DNA from: Marinobacterium ramblicola
GTDB lineage: Bacteria > Pseudomonadota > Gammaproteobacteria > Pseudomonadales > Balneatricaceae
Assembly (NCBI RefSeq): GCF_019084545.1
Contig: NZ_JAHREP010000011.1
Location: 1 to 64,000 of the forward strand
Reading direction: 5' to 3'
Length of the DNA: 64,000 bases
A program made the position numbers and the translations under genes. A model generated the notes under the pieces. It was given only the letters and a program-made list of their open reading frames with translations, was not told the DNA's origin and made no database searches. This document shows, piece after piece, positions 28,237 through 38,402 of the stretch; position 1 is the stretch's first letter, and each line of letters opens with the position of its first letter.

Positions 28237-29372
28237 ATGCCGAGCTCCTTGGCAAAACGGGCAATACTGCCCGGCTTTATTCCATCCAGAAGGTCACTTG
28301 CGTCACGTAACATCAACTGACCGCTTAGGGCTTCGTTGACGACCGCTTCGGAAAAGAGGCGGCTTATTTGCGCCTTCTTTGTCTGATAGTACGTTGGGCC
28401 ACCCTTTTGGTTGCTGGTTTTGTAGGCTTCCTGCTGCCCTGCAATATAGGCGGCATACTCGTCCTGAGAAATATAACCCAAGGTCAAGGCACGCCTGGCG
28501 AGAGCCCAGGTACTTACGTGAAAGTGTGTTTCCAGCGTCGCAAGATTGTCACGCCAGTCATCCAGGTCCTGGCGCCATAACGCAACGAACTCGGCCTCAG
28601 GTACAAGGAATTCAGCCGCCACGGCATTGCATAACACCTCTTCCCGGCGTTGATTCCGACTATCGCCATCGGATATACCGGACTGCCCTATCCAGATATG
28701 GCAGAGTTCATGAATCAAGGTGAATAGGCGAGCCCCCGGCGCATCGGCATGGTTTACAAAGACAATCGGGGCATAATCATCCACGATGGCAAAGCCTCGA
28801 AACTCCTCGACGTTTAGAGGTCTGGTGTAGTGGCCAAGGTTCCCCTGGCGCATGACAAGAATACCGATTGCTTCTATACGGTTGACCAAATCTCGGTAGT
28901 ACTCTTCCCACCTTCCCCGGTCGGGGTGCTCGCGGACACCGAGTTTGCTCCTCATATCTTGCACGATGGCCGACACGCCATCTTTTACCGTTAAACTGCC
29001 GACGATAGGATTAGGTGTAGCAAGCTGCTGTTTCAGATATTCCTTGTACCACTCCTGGTGCTGCTGCATCAGTTTGATCAGGTCCAGTAACTCCGTGCTG
29101 GGGCGATTGACTCCTCTGCCATCCAGGGTTCGCAGGTCGGGGATCGGCAGCTCCTCTACAGGAGGTTTTTCCAGAAACAGAAATCCAAAGGGCACATGGG
29201 CTTTTTCCGCATACCGCATGGCCTGATTGAATGTCAGAGGGCGTTCGCCGGATTCCCACTGCGTCAAGCGCTCCTCGCTTGCTCCGCATTTTTTGGCAAA
29301 TTCAGGTATAGGAATGCCGGAGCGCTCTCTAGCCCAGATCAGCATCTCTGTGTTGATATTTGCGGTAGCCAC
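28233..29372 (-). CDS. XRE HTH + ImmA/IrrE metallopeptidase (antitoxin-like)
   Basis: Protein of 379 aa. An N-terminal XRE-type helix-turn-helix (about residues 8-60, with IPEFAKKCGASEERLTQWES) is fused to an ImmA/IrrE zinc-peptidase domain carrying LIHELCHIWIGQ (HExxH, about residue 217) and a downstream EVLCNAVAAEFLVP. Such fusions commonly pair with toxin genes such as DUF4411 PIN proteins and act as their antitoxin and autoregulator. The start is GTG at 29372, with AGGGAAA before it. Its stop overlaps the toxin TTG (TTGA). Codon use is less GC-rich than that of flanking genes. Role as antitoxin is inferred. Confidence 0.82.
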   Translation of the reverse strand: MATANINTEMLIWARERSGIPIPEFAKKCGASEERLTQWESGERPLTFNQAMRYAEKAHVPFGFLFLEKPPVEELPIPDLRTLDGRGVNRPSTELLDLIKLMQQHQEWYKEYLKQQLATPNPIVGSLTVKDGVSAIVQDMRSKLGVREHPDRGRWEEYYRDLVNRIEAIGILVMRQGNLGHYTRPLNVEEFRGFAIVDDYAPIVFVNHADAPGARLFTLIHELCHIWIGQSGISDGDSRNQRREEVLCNAVAAEFLVPEAEFVALWRQDLDDWRDNLATLETHFHVSTWALARRALTLGYISQDEYAAYIAGQQEAYKTSNQKGGPTYYQTKKAQISRLFSEAVVNEALSGQLMLRDASDLLDGIKPGSIARFAKELGI

Positions 29373-29523
29373 TGTTTTTTTCCCTGGTCTTTCCCTGATC
29401 TGTGGGTAATGTGACCGTTACCCAACAACCTATGCCTGCGGGGTAACGACTATTTAACGGCCATCGTCTGGCGTTTTTAAGCAGATGTATGATAGCCGGT
29501 GAGACGCTTGGCAGGCCAGTTTA

Positions 29524-31077
29524 TCAACAGCGGAACGCGGCCACCGCCGTTGCGAGTTCCTGCGCCTGTTCCGCCACCATCAGGCTGGCTTGCGCGTTCT
29601 GCTCCACCTGACTGCCGGCCTGCTCGATGCTCAGGCTAATCGACTCGACGTTGCGGGTGATCTCCGCCGCCACCGAGGCTTGCTCTTCGGTGGCCGAGGC
29701 GACCTGGGTGGTCATGTCGACGATCTGGTGGGCGCCCCGGGTAATGCTGCTGAGCGCTTCGATGGTCTCGTTGGCGCGGGTGATGCCTCGCTCGCTCTCG
29801 GACACCGCTTCTCCCATCAACCGCCCCACATCTTCGGTACGGCTCTGCAGCCGGGTGATCAACTGCTCGATATTGACCGCCGACTGTTGGGAGCGGGAGG
29901 CGAGGTTGCGCACCTCATCGGCCACCACGGCGAAGCCGCGGCCGTGCTCGCCGGCCCGAGCCGCCTCGATGGAGGCGTTGAGTGCAAGCAGGTTGGTCTG
30001 TTCCGATATCTCCTTGATCACGTCCAGCATGGTGCCGATCTCGGCGCTGTCGGTACGTAATCGGTCTACGGACTCCGCGGTCTCCCGGGCCTTGCGGGCC
30101 ATCTGGTGCAGGGCCTCCATATTGGCGGTTACCTGCGTGTTGCTCCTTTCCGCACCGCTGTGTGCTTCCCGGGCGCCGCTCGCGGTCTGCTCCGTGTTGC
30201 CGGCGATCTCCTGCATTGCGTGTTCCATCTCCTGAATGGCGGCCGATATCTGCATCACTTCGTGGCGTTGGCTCGAGAGTCCGGCGGAGGTCTCCTCGGT
30301 GTTGGCGGACAGCTCCTCCGCCGCGCTGGCGAGCTGGTCGGCGGTGGCGACGACGGTACCGATCAACTGCTGGAAGGCGTCCATCATCTCGTTGTAGTCC
30401 TGTGCCATCCGGCCGACCTCGTCGTTCGAGTGACCGCTATGGCGCAGGGTCAAATCCTTGTTGTTGCGGGCCTTTTTCATGATGCCTGCGAGGGCGGCGA
30501 TCGGTTTCAGGATGCTGCGTCCGATTGCCAGAGTCGGCACGATGATCAATACCAGCAGCACACCGACGGCAATCAGGGTCAGGGTCTTGATGCCGCGCTC
30601 CTTGGCATTGAAATGGTCGGTCAGTTGCTTGCTCAACGCCTCCATGGTTTTTTCGCTGTCATTCAGTTCCCGGTGCATGCTATCCAGTATCGCCTGCGCC
30701 TGGGGTGATCCGCTCTGCTCCTCGAGGGTCAGGCGAGCGAAGTTGTCCGCGTAGCCCTCCAGTTCCGCGTTCAGCTCGGTGATATGCGTGGTCTCGATCT
30801 CGCTCGCCTGCATATGCGTGCGCAGGGTGCTGAGATCGGCCGTCAGTGCCTTGTGCAGAGGTTCGAAAGCTCGGGCATGCTCGCGGTCGCCGAACAGGAG
30901 AAACTCCTTTTCGATCAGTTGCAGGCGCAACTTGTCGTTGCTGATCTGGCTCAGATCCTGGCGTGCTTCGGCCAACAGATCATGCTGATGAGTAGAGTAA
31001 AGCTGGATCAGGGTCATGGCTGCCAGTGCAATAATGACCAGCAGCGTCTGCAGAGTAAGCTTGACTTTAATGCTCAT
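29524..31077 (-). CDS. Methyl-accepting chemotaxis protein, single-module periplasmic sensor
   Basis: Transmembrane chemoreceptor of 517 aa. TM1 spans about residues 10-28. A helical periplasmic region (about 30-185) holds one copy of the [17 protein letters not shown]-type motif seen in HBM sensors, and TM2 lies near 190-210. A HAMP domain follows, then a cytoplasmic signalling hairpin with the highly conserved tip [20 protein letters not shown] and [16 protein letters not shown]. No C-terminal CheR-tethering pentapeptide is seen. The ligand is unknown. A sigma70-like promoter is visible about 170-190 bases upstream. It is a close relative of the adjacent receptor at 31350-33215. Confidence 0.9.
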   Translation of the reverse strand: MSIKVKLTLQTLLVIIALAAMTLIQLYSTHQHDLLAEARQDLSQISNDKLRLQLIEKEFLLFGDREHARAFEPLHKALTADLSTLRTHMQASEIETTHITELNAELEGYADNFARLTLEEQSGSPQAQAILDSMHRELNDSEKTMEALSKQLTDHFNAKERGIKTLTLIAVGVLLVLIIVPTLAIGRSILKPIAALAGIMKKARNNKDLTLRHSGHSNDEVGRMAQDYNEMMDAFQQLIGTVVATADQLASAAEELSANTEETSAGLSSQRHEVMQISAAIQEMEHAMQEIAGNTEQTASGAREAHSGAERSNTQVTANMEALHQMARKARETAESVDRLRTDSAEIGTMLDVIKEISEQTNLLALNASIEAARAGEHGRGFAVVADEVRNLASRSQQSAVNIEQLITRLQSRTEDVGRLMGEAVSESERGITRANETIEALSSITRGAHQIVDMTTQVASATEEQASVAAEITRNVESISLSIEQAGSQVEQNAQASLMVAEQAQELATAVAAFRC

Positions 31078-31243
31078 ATTCCGAGATCTCCGTTGACATG
31101 GGGCGACGGTAGCTCAGAAGCCGATATCAGCGGGTATCGGTCGAGGAAACGTGCCGGCATGCCATTCAGAGCCCGGCGGCCAAGACTGCCGGGATGCGCT
31201 ACAGTCGCTATCCTCCAACAATCCTTTGCCGAGAGCTGTGTTC

Positions 31244-31271
31244 ATTATTACGCTAATGTCACAACTGTCAA
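31244..31271 (-). promoter_or_regulatory. Candidate sigma70 promoter upstream of the 29524-31077 chemoreceptor
   Basis: On the minus strand a perfect TTGACA (31266-31271) is followed, after 16 bases, by AATAAT (31244-31249). It lies about 170 bases before the receptor start, inside the 272-base gap between the two chemoreceptor genes. Hexamers and spacing are good; no experimental support. Confidence 0.45.
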
Positions 31272-31349
31272 GTTAGATATGTTGCTGCCCAGGTCACATC
31301 AGCAGATGACATGACCTGTGCCAGGCAAGACTGAGGGCGGCACGCCGCG

Positions 31350-33215
31350 CTAGCGGCTCTTGAACCGGGAAACCGCTGCCTGCAGCGCCTGTGCCTGCTC
31401 AGCCACCGACCGACTGGCGTCGGCGTTCTGCGCCACCTGACCGGACGCCTGCTCGATTATCGCGCTGATCGCCTCGATATTGCGGGTCACATCCACTGCG
31501 ACAGAGGCCTGCTCGTCGGTAGCCGATGCCACCTGGGTGGTCATGTCGACGATGCTGCGGGTGCCCCGGGTGATCGTTGCCAGCGCCTCCATCGTTTCGT
31601 TGGCGCTGGCAACCCCCTGCTGGCTGTCCGCTACCGCTTCCTCCATCATTTCGCTGACGTCGCGGGTACGGCTGCGCAGGCGAGAGATCAGCTGGTCGAT
31701 CTGCTCCGCCGACTGCTGCGAGCGTGAGGCCAGGTTGCGCACCTCATCCGCGACAACGGCGAAACCGCGCCCCTGCTCGCCGGCACGCGCCGCTTCGATC
31801 GATGCGTTCAGTGCCAGCAGATTGGTCTGTTCGGAGATATCCTTGATTACATCCAGCATGGTGCCGATACGGTCGCTGTCGCCCTGCAGCTCGGCCACCA
31901 CCTCGGCGGTTTCCCGCGCCTTGCTGGCCAGTCGGTGCAGGGCATCCATATTGCCGGCGACCCGCGCGTTGCTATGATCCGCCTCCTGCTGAGCGTTGCG
32001 GGCGGAGCTGGCGGTCTGTTCGGTATGGCTGGCGATCTCGTGCATCGCGCTCTCCATCTCCTGGATCGCGGCGGCCACCTGCATTACCGCAGACTGCTGT
32101 GTGTGCAAGCCTTTCGAGGTGTCTGCAGTGGTTGCGGACAACTGCTCGGCCGCTGCAGCCAGTTGCGTGGAGGTGCCCAGTACCTGGCCGATCAGTTGCT
32201 GGAAGGTGTCCATCATGCGGTTATAGTCCTGCGCCATGGCGCCGATCTCGTCGTTACGCTCGGAGCGGTAACGCAGGGTCAGATCCCGGTTTTCGCTCGC
32301 CCCGCTCATCACCCTCGCCAGCGCCGCGATCGGTTCGAGGATACTGCGGCCGATAAAGTAGGCCGGGACAATGATGATGACCAGTAACACCAGAATCGCC
32401 GCCAGCGTGATCAGGTTGATCTGCTGCTCGCGTGCCGCGAAGGCGATATCCAGTTGTTCGTTCAGTGTCGCCCTCAGCTGATCGGTACTGGCCACGGCCG
32501 CACGCATCTCGCCGATATAGCCTTCGTCCTGGTTCAAGCCCAGGCGCTGCATCCCCTCGACCAGGGCCAGGAAGTCGCGCTGGTACACCTGAAGTCCTTT
32601 GCCGAGTGCTGCCTGTATATCCTTGTCGAGGCCGCTGGCAGCCAGGTCGGCCAGCATCTTCTGCTGCTTCTCCTGCCAGGCTTTCGGGTACTTCATATCC
32701 TTGCGCAGCAGGAAGTCCTTCTCACTGCGTCTTAGCTGCAGCATATCCACCATCAGCGGCGCATTATCCACCCGGTCCAGCGTTGATTCGACCTCATGGA
32801 TCGCGTCGCGCAGACTGCCTCTGAGGCCCTCATTCGGCGCCAGCCCTATCTGCTGACTGATTCTGACGACGTCGGCAAAGCTGTCGGCGTAGGTTTCCAG
32901 GGCAGATTGCAGTGCACTCATGTTGCCGTTTCCGATGTCTGCGCTGGCGAGGCGCCGGTCCAGGATTTTGAGGTCCTCCTGCAGTTTGCCGTGAACCTCC
33001 TCGAACTGCTGCACATATTTCAGGTCGTGACGGGCGAGAAAATCCTGTTCATGGCGGCGCAGACTAAGTTTGTCGATCTCGATCTCATTCAGCGCGTTGC
33101 GAACCTCATTCAGACGCTCATAGAGCGACGAGGTGTATTGCTGGATGCCGATCATGGCGGCGAAGCCGAGGATGATCAGCAGAATCTGCAGAGCCAGTTT
33201 GTGCTTGATGAGCAT
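31350..33215 (-). CDS. Methyl-accepting chemotaxis protein, HBM-type bimodular sensor
   Basis: Transmembrane chemoreceptor of 621 aa from the ATG at 33215, which has GAGG 8 bases upstream and begins at a short basic stretch before TM1. The periplasmic region (about residues 30-270) holds two copies of a repeated helix motif: [20 protein letters not shown] and [20 protein letters not shown]. This is the pattern of helical bimodular (HBM) domains, some of which bind organic acids. TM2, HAMP and the signalling tip [20 protein letters not shown] follow. An upstream in-frame ATG at 33254 is less likely. It lies 50 bases behind hemW on the same strand. Confidence 0.9.
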   Translation of the reverse strand: MLIKHKLALQILLIILGFAAMIGIQQYTSSLYERLNEVRNALNEIEIDKLSLRRHEQDFLARHDLKYVQQFEEVHGKLQEDLKILDRRLASADIGNGNMSALQSALETYADSFADVVRISQQIGLAPNEGLRGSLRDAIHEVESTLDRVDNAPLMVDMLQLRRSEKDFLLRKDMKYPKAWQEKQQKMLADLAASGLDKDIQAALGKGLQVYQRDFLALVEGMQRLGLNQDEGYIGEMRAAVASTDQLRATLNEQLDIAFAAREQQINLITLAAILVLLVIIIVPAYFIGRSILEPIAALARVMSGASENRDLTLRYRSERNDEIGAMAQDYNRMMDTFQQLIGQVLGTSTQLAAAAEQLSATTADTSKGLHTQQSAVMQVAAAIQEMESAMHEIASHTEQTASSARNAQQEADHSNARVAGNMDALHRLASKARETAEVVAELQGDSDRIGTMLDVIKDISEQTNLLALNASIEAARAGEQGRGFAVVADEVRNLASRSQQSAEQIDQLISRLRSRTRDVSEMMEEAVADSQQGVASANETMEALATITRGTRSIVDMTTQVASATDEQASVAVDVTRNIEAISAIIEQASGQVAQNADASRSVAEQAQALQAAVSRFKSR

Positions 33216-33265
33216 GTAGAGAGCCTCAGCCGGCGGGAGCCAGTCCCGGTTCATGGAACAGGTGG

Positions 33266-34408
33266 TTAGTCGAGGAAAAGTGCCAGCAGGTCGTTCAGGA
33301 ACAACTGTCCGTGAGGGGTGGCGACAAGTCTGCTGGCGCTCTCCTCCAGCAATCCTTTGCGTTGAGCCAAATTGATAATCGGTTCGACCTCGGCAAACTC
33401 AAGCCCGGTGCGTTCGGCAAAAAGTCGCATGTCGACACCGGCGGTCAGCCGCAGTGCATTGAGCATGAACTCAAATGCCAACTCATGCCGCTCGACCAAT
33501 TGGTCGCCGCCCAGTCTTCGTGCCGGGTCCATGTAGGCGGTCGGCTGGCGAACCTTGTATCGACGATTAATACGTAAACCATCGCCGATTGGATCACTGA
33601 GCTTGCCGTGAGCACCGGCACCGATGCCGATATAGTCGCCGAACTGCCAGTAGTTCAGGTTGTGCCGGGCCTGGTGTCCTGTGCGGCAGTAGGCCGAGAC
33701 TTCGTACTGTTGATAACCCGCAGCGGCGAGCAACTGCTGCCCCCGCTCCTGAATCTCCCACAGCGCTTCATCCAGCGGCAGCGTCGGCGGGCGGGCGTGG
33801 AACTCGGTATTGGGCTCGATGGTGAGCTGATACCAGGAGATATGATCCGGCGCCAGGGCGATCGCCTGCTCAAGGTCCGCCAGCGCCTCCTCTGGCGACT
33901 GCCCGGGCAGGCCGTGCATCAGGTCCAGGTTCAGTTCCGGGAACAGTTCACGGGCCGCGCCGGCGGCGGCGATCGCCTCCTCGGCGCAGTGGATTCGGCC
34001 CAGCGCCTTTAGTGCTGCGTCGTTGAAGCTCTGGATACCGATCGACAAGCGGTTGACGCCGGCGGCACGGTAGTCGGCAAAGCGGGCGCGCTCGAAGGTA
34101 CCGGGATTGGCCTCCATTGTGATCTCGATATCGGATGCGAACGCCAGGCGCTGGTTGACGCCGCGCAGGATATGGTCGATCGCCCGGGCGCTGAACAGGC
34201 TGGGCGTACCGCCGCCGATGAAGATCGATTGCAGCGGACGTCCGCCGGCGGCGTCGAGCTCGCTGTCCAGGTCGGCCAGCAGGGCGTCGACATACTCCCG
34301 CTCCGGCAGCGTTTCGCTGCGTACGGCATGGGAGTTGAAATCGCAGTAGGGGCATTTGCGTACACACCAGGGGATGTGTACGTAGAGACTTAACGGCGGC
34401 AGTGTCAT
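33266..34408 (-). CDS. hemW: Radical SAM family heme chaperone HemW
   Basis: Cytoplasmic radical SAM protein (380 aa), formerly annotated as oxygen-independent coproporphyrinogen oxidase-like; E. coli and Lactococcus homologues bind and deliver heme. The cluster motif [13 protein letters not shown] (CxxxCxxC) is at residues 15-27, with the GGTPSLFSA block near residue 66 and [12 protein letters not shown]. The HemW form lacks the extra N-terminal part of true HemN. It follows rdgB by 34 bases, as in Pseudomonas. Confidence 0.93.
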   Translation of the reverse strand: MTLPPLSLYVHIPWCVRKCPYCDFNSHAVRSETLPEREYVDALLADLDSELDAAGGRPLQSIFIGGGTPSLFSARAIDHILRGVNQRLAFASDIEITMEANPGTFERARFADYRAAGVNRLSIGIQSFNDAALKALGRIHCAEEAIAAAGAARELFPELNLDLMHGLPGQSPEEALADLEQAIALAPDHISWYQLTIEPNTEFHARPPTLPLDEALWEIQERGQQLLAAAGYQQYEVSAYCRTGHQARHNLNYWQFGDYIGIGAGAHGKLSDPIGDGLRINRRYKVRQPTAYMDPARRLGGDQLVERHELAFEFMLNALRLTAGVDMRLFAERTGLEFAEVEPIINLAQRKGLLEESASRLVATPHGQLFLNDLLALFLD

Positions 34409-34442
34409 GATCGGCTCAACAGGTCGCGGGTGCGAACGGCAT

Positions 34443-35051
34443 TCATGCGCGCGACAGGTAGGGCGCGATCGAGGCGATGAGCTGTTGCACCGCCTTGCCG
34501 CGGTGGCTCAGTGCGTGCTTCTCCTCCGGGGACAGTTCGGCGCTGGCACAGTTGCGCTCCGGCACCAGGAACAGCGGATCGTAGCCGAAGCCGTTCTGAC
34601 CGCGCGGCTCGTGCAGGATAAAACCCTCCCAGCTGCCCTGGCAGACCAGCGGTGTCGGGTCTTCGGCATGGCGCATGAACACCAGTACACACTGGAAACG
34701 GGCGCTGCGCTCGGCATCGGGAATATTGGCCAGGGCGGTGATCAGCTTGCGGTTGTTCTCCTCATCGCTGGCGCCCTCGCCGGCGTAGCGGGCTGAGTAG
34801 ATGCCGGGTGCGCCGCGCAGAGCATCGACCTCGAGACCCGAATCGTCGGCCAGTGCCGGTAGCCCCGTCACCTGGCAGGCGTGACGGGCCTTGAGGATGG
34901 CGTTCTCGACGAAGCTCAATCCGGTCTCCTCTGCCTCGCGCACGGCAAAGTCGGATTGCGGTACGACGCTGACCTGCAGCGGCGCCAGAATCTGGTTGAA
35001 CTCGTTGAGCTTGCCGCGGTTACCGCTGGCCAAAACGATACGGTCGATCAT
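34443..35051 (-). CDS. rdgB: XTP/dITP pyrophosphatase RdgB
   Basis: House-cleaning nucleotidase (202 aa) that hydrolyses dITP, XTP and related purine triphosphates to monophosphates, keeping them out of DNA and RNA. The N-terminal [17 protein letters not shown] holds the substrate-binding SGNxGK motif, followed by [34 protein letters not shown] and [12 protein letters not shown]. Length is typical. It lies six bases downstream of the DUF4426 gene. Confidence 0.95.
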   Translation of the reverse strand: MIDRIVLASGNRGKLNEFNQILAPLQVSVVPQSDFAVREAEETGLSFVENAILKARHACQVTGLPALADDSGLEVDALRGAPGIYSARYAGEGASDEENNRKLITALANIPDAERSARFQCVLVFMRHAEDPTPLVCQGSWEGFILHEPRGQNGFGYDPLFLVPERNCASAELSPEEKHALSHRGKAVQQLIASIAPYLSRA

Positions 35052-35057
35052 AAAGCC

Positions 35058-35510
35058 TCAGTTGGTGTAGAAGGTCTGCTCGAATTCGATGTTGTAGGGC
35101 GCCATGTTGGCATCCGGCTGCACCTCGAGCGTGATGATCTGCTTCTCCTCCTCGGTAAAGCGGAAGCTGCCGATGTAGTACAGCGCCTGGCCCTCGTCGA
35201 CCAGCTGAAACTCGATCTGCTGCGCCTGCTGCAGCAGGTTGGCCGCCTGTCCTCGTACCTGGGCGCGCACCGGGGTCTTGCTGCCGTCATCCTCTATTTT
35301 CAGGATGGTGACGTTGACCAGCGCCCTTACCGAGCTGCGCGTCAGGTTGTACTGCTGTGCCACCTCCGGCGTGATAAAGGTCGAGTTGAAGGCGTTGTAA
35401 TGGATCTGGTACTTGCCATCGGAGATCGACTGCTCGGCCTGGGCCGAGACTGCCAGCAGACTCAGAAACAGGGCGCTGCCGAGGTGGGTCAGCGTACGTA
35501 GTAGGGCCAT
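35058..35510 (-). CDS. DUF4426 periplasmic protein
   Basis: Small exported protein (150 aa) of the DUF4426 family. A clear Sec signal peptide ends at VSAQA (about residue 25). The mature part starts QSISDGKYQIHYNAFNSTFI and contains VRALVNVTILKIE and a C-terminal IEFEQTFYTN. Function is unknown; family members sit between metW and rdgB in many gammaproteobacteria. That conserved position is preserved here, 26 bases behind metW. Confidence 0.88.
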   Translation of the reverse strand: MALLRTLTHLGSALFLSLLAVSAQAEQSISDGKYQIHYNAFNSTFITPEVAQQYNLTRSSVRALVNVTILKIEDDGSKTPVRAQVRGQAANLLQQAQQIEFQLVDEGQALYYIGSFRFTEEEKQIITLEVQPDANMAPYNIEFEQTFYTN

Positions 35511-35536
35511 GATGTTGCTCCTTGTTCTCTAAACAC

Positions 35537-36127
35537 CTAACGCGTGATGCGGTAGATCGCGATCTCACCGAGCATGTTGGGCCAGAGCCGGATCCACCAG
35601 CGGTCACGCAGGGTGTGGTCCACTACCGTCCGGTCGAGGATCTGAATGTTGCGCTCCACGCATAGCTTCTCGAAATCATCGAAGGTGCAGAAGTGGATGT
35701 TGGGCGTGTTGTACCAAGTATAGGGCAGGAACTTGGATACCGGCATTCTGCCCTTGAAGGCAAGATAGAAGCGCGCGCGCCAGTGTGCAAAGTTGGGGAA
35801 GGTGACGATGCACTCCTTGCCGATGCGCAGCATCTCGTCGACGATCTGGTCGGGCCGGTGCATGGTCTGCAGCGCCTGGGTCATCACCACGGTGTCGAAA
35901 CTGGCGTTGCGGATCGAGGCCAGGCCGTTGTCGATATCCTGCTCGACCACATTGACGCCGTTCTCGATACAGGCGGTGATGTTGTCGTGGTCGATCTCCA
36001 GGCCGTAACCCTGAACGCCCTTTCTGCTGCTCAGGTGTGCCAGCAGCTCACCGTCGCCGCAGGCCAGATCGAGCACCCGGGTGTTCGGCTCGATCCACTG
36101 CTGAATGATCTCCAGATCAGCGCGCAT
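35537..36127 (-). CDS. metW: Methionine biosynthesis protein MetW
   Basis: SAM-dependent methyltransferase-like protein (196 aa) that partners MetX; in Pseudomonas-type bacteria it is needed for full homoserine acyltransferase function. The SAM-binding motif is [15 protein letters not shown] near residue 18, followed by an acidic EIDHDN and the post-motif [17 protein letters not shown]. The start at 36127 has an ideal AAGGAG site and overlaps the metX end by 11 bases; the in-frame ATG at 36172 is inside metX and lacks a ribosome site. Confidence 0.92.
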   Translation of the reverse strand: MRADLEIIQQWIEPNTRVLDLACGDGELLAHLSSRKGVQGYGLEIDHDNITACIENGVNVVEQDIDNGLASIRNASFDTVVMTQALQTMHRPDQIVDEMLRIGKECIVTFPNFAHWRARFYLAFKGRMPVSKFLPYTWYNTPNIHFCTFDDFEKLCVERNIQILDRTVVDHTLRDRWWIRLWPNMLGEIAIYRITR

Positions 36128-37298
36128 CGGCGTTCTCCTTCTGTTGCGGCTCGGTATTGATGCCCAGGGCAACGCGGTTCATATAGGCGGCAAACAGCTC
36201 CATGTAACGGGGGCTCGGGATCAGGAAGGCATCGTGGCCGTGGGCCGAGTCGATCTCGGCGTAGCTGACCTGCTTGCCGGCGGCAACCAGGGCATCGACG
36301 ATCTCCCGCGAACGCTCCGGCGAGAAGCGCCAGTCGGTGGTGAAGGCGACCACCAGGAAGCGGCATTGGGCATGACTCAGCGCCGCCACCAGATCGTGAT
36401 CGTAGTCGGCGGCCGGGTCGAAGTAATCCAACGCCTTGGTCATCAGCAGGTAGGTGTTGGCATCAAATGCAGTGGAGAAGCGCTCGCCCTGGTACTGCAG
36501 GTAGGACTCCACCTCAAACTGGGGGTTGAAGTCGAAACTGAGTTTGCCGGAACGCATCTCGCGGCCGAACTTCTCGCGCATGCCGTCTTCGGACAGGTAG
36601 GTGATATGGCCCACCATGCGGGCCAGCGCCAGGCCGGTCTTGGGCACCACCTGCTGCTCGTAGTAGTGGCCCTGATGGAACTGGGGATCCTTGGATATCG
36701 CCTGGCGCGCGACCTCGTTGAAGGCGATGTTCTGTGCCGACAGTTTCGGTGCCGAGGCGATCACCAGGCAGTCGCGCAGCCGCTCCGGGTAATCGATCGA
36801 CCACTGCAGCGCCTGCATGCCGCCCAGGCTGCCGCCGACGATCGCGGCCCATTGTTGAATGCCGAAGCGGTCGGCCAGGCGCACCTGGGAGTTGACCCAG
36901 TCCTTCACGGTGACGATCGGAAAGTCGGGTCCGTACGGCTTGCCGGTCTCCGGGTTGATGCTGGTCGGGCCGGTAGAGCCGTGGCAGCCACCCAGGTTGT
37001 TCAGGGCGATGACAAAGAAATGGTTGGTGTCGATCGGCTTGCCGGGGCCGATGGCGGAATCCCACCAGCCGGGTTTGCGATCCTCCATGCTGTGGTAGCC
37101 GGCGGCGTGATGGTGACCGGACAGGGCGTGGCAGATCAGCACCGCGTTGGAGGCGTCGGCATTCAGTGTGCCGTAGGTCTCGATAACGAGGTCGTAGCGC
37201 TCCAGCACGCGACCACAGGCGAGCGCGAGCGGAGTGTCGAAATGGAGGGTTTGCGGAGTAACCAGGCCGACCGAGTCGGCGGGGATGACGCTGGGCAT
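36117..37298 (-). CDS. metX: Homoserine O-acyltransferase (MetX)
   Basis: Alpha/beta-hydrolase enzyme (393 aa) that acylates homoserine for methionine synthesis. The nucleophile lies in [14 protein letters not shown] (about residue 150). [15 protein letters not shown] is near the N-terminus and [12 protein letters not shown] carries the C-terminal histidine. MetX proteins coupled to metW in gammaproteobacteria are often succinyltransferases, so acetyl versus succinyl donor is not settled by sequence alone. I chose ATG 37298 because the protein from there, [20 protein letters not shown], matches the Pseudomonas start; an ATG at 37340 adds 14 residues. Confidence 0.93.
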   Translation of the reverse strand: MPSVIPADSVGLVTPQTLHFDTPLALACGRVLERYDLVIETYGTLNADASNAVLICHALSGHHHAAGYHSMEDRKPGWWDSAIGPGKPIDTNHFFVIALNNLGGCHGSTGPTSINPETGKPYGPDFPIVTVKDWVNSQVRLADRFGIQQWAAIVGGSLGGMQALQWSIDYPERLRDCLVIASAPKLSAQNIAFNEVARQAISKDPQFHQGHYYEQQVVPKTGLALARMVGHITYLSEDGMREKFGREMRSGKLSFDFNPQFEVESYLQYQGERFSTAFDANTYLLMTKALDYFDPAADYDHDLVAALSHAQCRFLVVAFTTDWRFSPERSREIVDALVAAGKQVSYAEIDSAHGHDAFLIPSPRYMELFAAYMNRVALGINTEPQQKENADAR

Positions 37299-37448
37299 GT
37301 GTTGGCTCTCGATCAGGTTGTCAGGGGCGAACGGGTCCATGTTGAGACGATCGGATTGAGCGTCACATCTCGTAGTACAGCCCTCGACAGTGGATCAGGA
37401 ACTTGCTTGCGTACACCTTAGACTCTCTTTGTCAGTTCGCTTTATCAG

Positions 37449-37763
37449 TCAGCCGCGCGCTATCGGCAGCGGCTCAATCGGAAGTGACGGGGGCAGGCGC
37501 GACGGGTGGTCGATCCTGACCCGTTTGGCGCGTCCCAACTCGCCGCTGATAATACTTACATCGCTTTTCGGCACGCCGAACAGTTTCGCCAGAAACTTGA
37601 TCAGGTGTGCATTGGCACGACCCTCGATCGGCGGTGCGGTGATGCGGATCTTAACACTGTCGGCGTGCAGACCCGAAATCTCGTCCTTTGATGCCTTGGG
37701 CTGCAGGTGGCAGTTGAGGATCAGTGCCTCACCGTCCCAGCGATAAAACGCGTCCTGTGCCAC
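37449..37763 (-). CDS. DUF167 family protein YggU
   Basis: Small protein (104 aa) of the DUF167/YggU family, unknown function, widely conserved next to yggT and proC. The landmarks [12 protein letters not shown] and [27 protein letters not shown] (split as [14 protein letters not shown] and [10 protein letters not shown]) are present. It ends with a short tail rich in proline and isoleucine. The start lies three bases after the yggT stop, so it is probably coupled to yggT. Confidence 0.9.
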   Translation of the reverse strand: MAQDAFYRWDGEALILNCHLQPKASKDEISGLHADSVKIRITAPPIEGRANAHLIKFLAKLFGVPKSDVSIISGELGRAKRVRIDHPSRLPPSLPIEPLPIARG

Positions 37764-37766
37764 GAC

Positions 37767-38309
37767 TCAGAAGGTAAACGGCGCCAGTTGCGAGCGCAGG
37801 ATCTGGATCAACAGAAAAATCAGGATCGGCGACAGATCCAGCCCGCCGATCGGCGGAATTACCTTGCGCGCCAGCTTAAACAGCGGCTCGGTGATCTGCA
37901 GGATCAACTGCGGCGCCGGGTGATAGCTGTCGGGCGCGATCCAACTGATGATGACGGCCGCGATGACGGTCCAGAAGTAGATCTGCAGGATCGAGTCGAG
38001 CAGTGTCACTGCCGAGTACAGCAGGATCATCGGTACACTGGCGGCGATACCCTTTACCAGCATCATCGCGACCAGGGTCAGGCCGTAGACGACGAACGCC
38101 AGCAGTAGCGGCGACAGATCGATACGTCCGGCCCGCGGCAACAGCTTCTGCAGCGGTTTGAGTGGTGCACCGGTGATACGTACCACGGCCTGCGAGATCG
38201 GGTTGTAGTAATCGGCGCCGGCCACCTGCAGCAGAAAACGCAGGATGAGAATGAAGGCGTAGATCTGGCCGACGGTGTGGATAATCAGAATGATTGGATC
38301 CTGTGCCAT
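37767..38309 (-). CDS. yggT: YggT family membrane protein
   Basis: Integral inner-membrane protein of 180 aa with four predicted helices in two homologous halves. Each half shows the family's FLQ/VAP pattern: IYAFILILRFLLQVAG with NPISQAVVRIT in the first, and VIAAVIISWIAPDS with LILQITEPLFKLARKVIPPI in the second. Family members have been linked to osmotic tolerance and cell division in some bacteria, but the role here is unknown. It sits between proC and yggU as in Pseudomonas. Confidence 0.92.
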   Translation of the reverse strand: MAQDPIILIIHTVGQIYAFILILRFLLQVAGADYYNPISQAVVRITGAPLKPLQKLLPRAGRIDLSPLLLAFVVYGLTLVAMMLVKGIAASVPMILLYSAVTLLDSILQIYFWTVIAAVIISWIAPDSYHPAPQLILQITEPLFKLARKVIPPIGGLDLSPILIFLLIQILRSQLAPFTF

Positions 38310-38402
38310 GTGCGGTCCTGTAGCAGTCGCTCAGTTTGGGCGCCCAGTATAGAGGCTTTGCCCCGAGGGTTGAACCACGGGGACCGGTTAGGGCGCCGGG
38401 TT

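Noticed and set aside
36105-37421. 438-codon plus-strand frame opposite metX
   Set aside because: Antisense shadow; repetitive Val/Gly/His-rich translation and no ribosome site.
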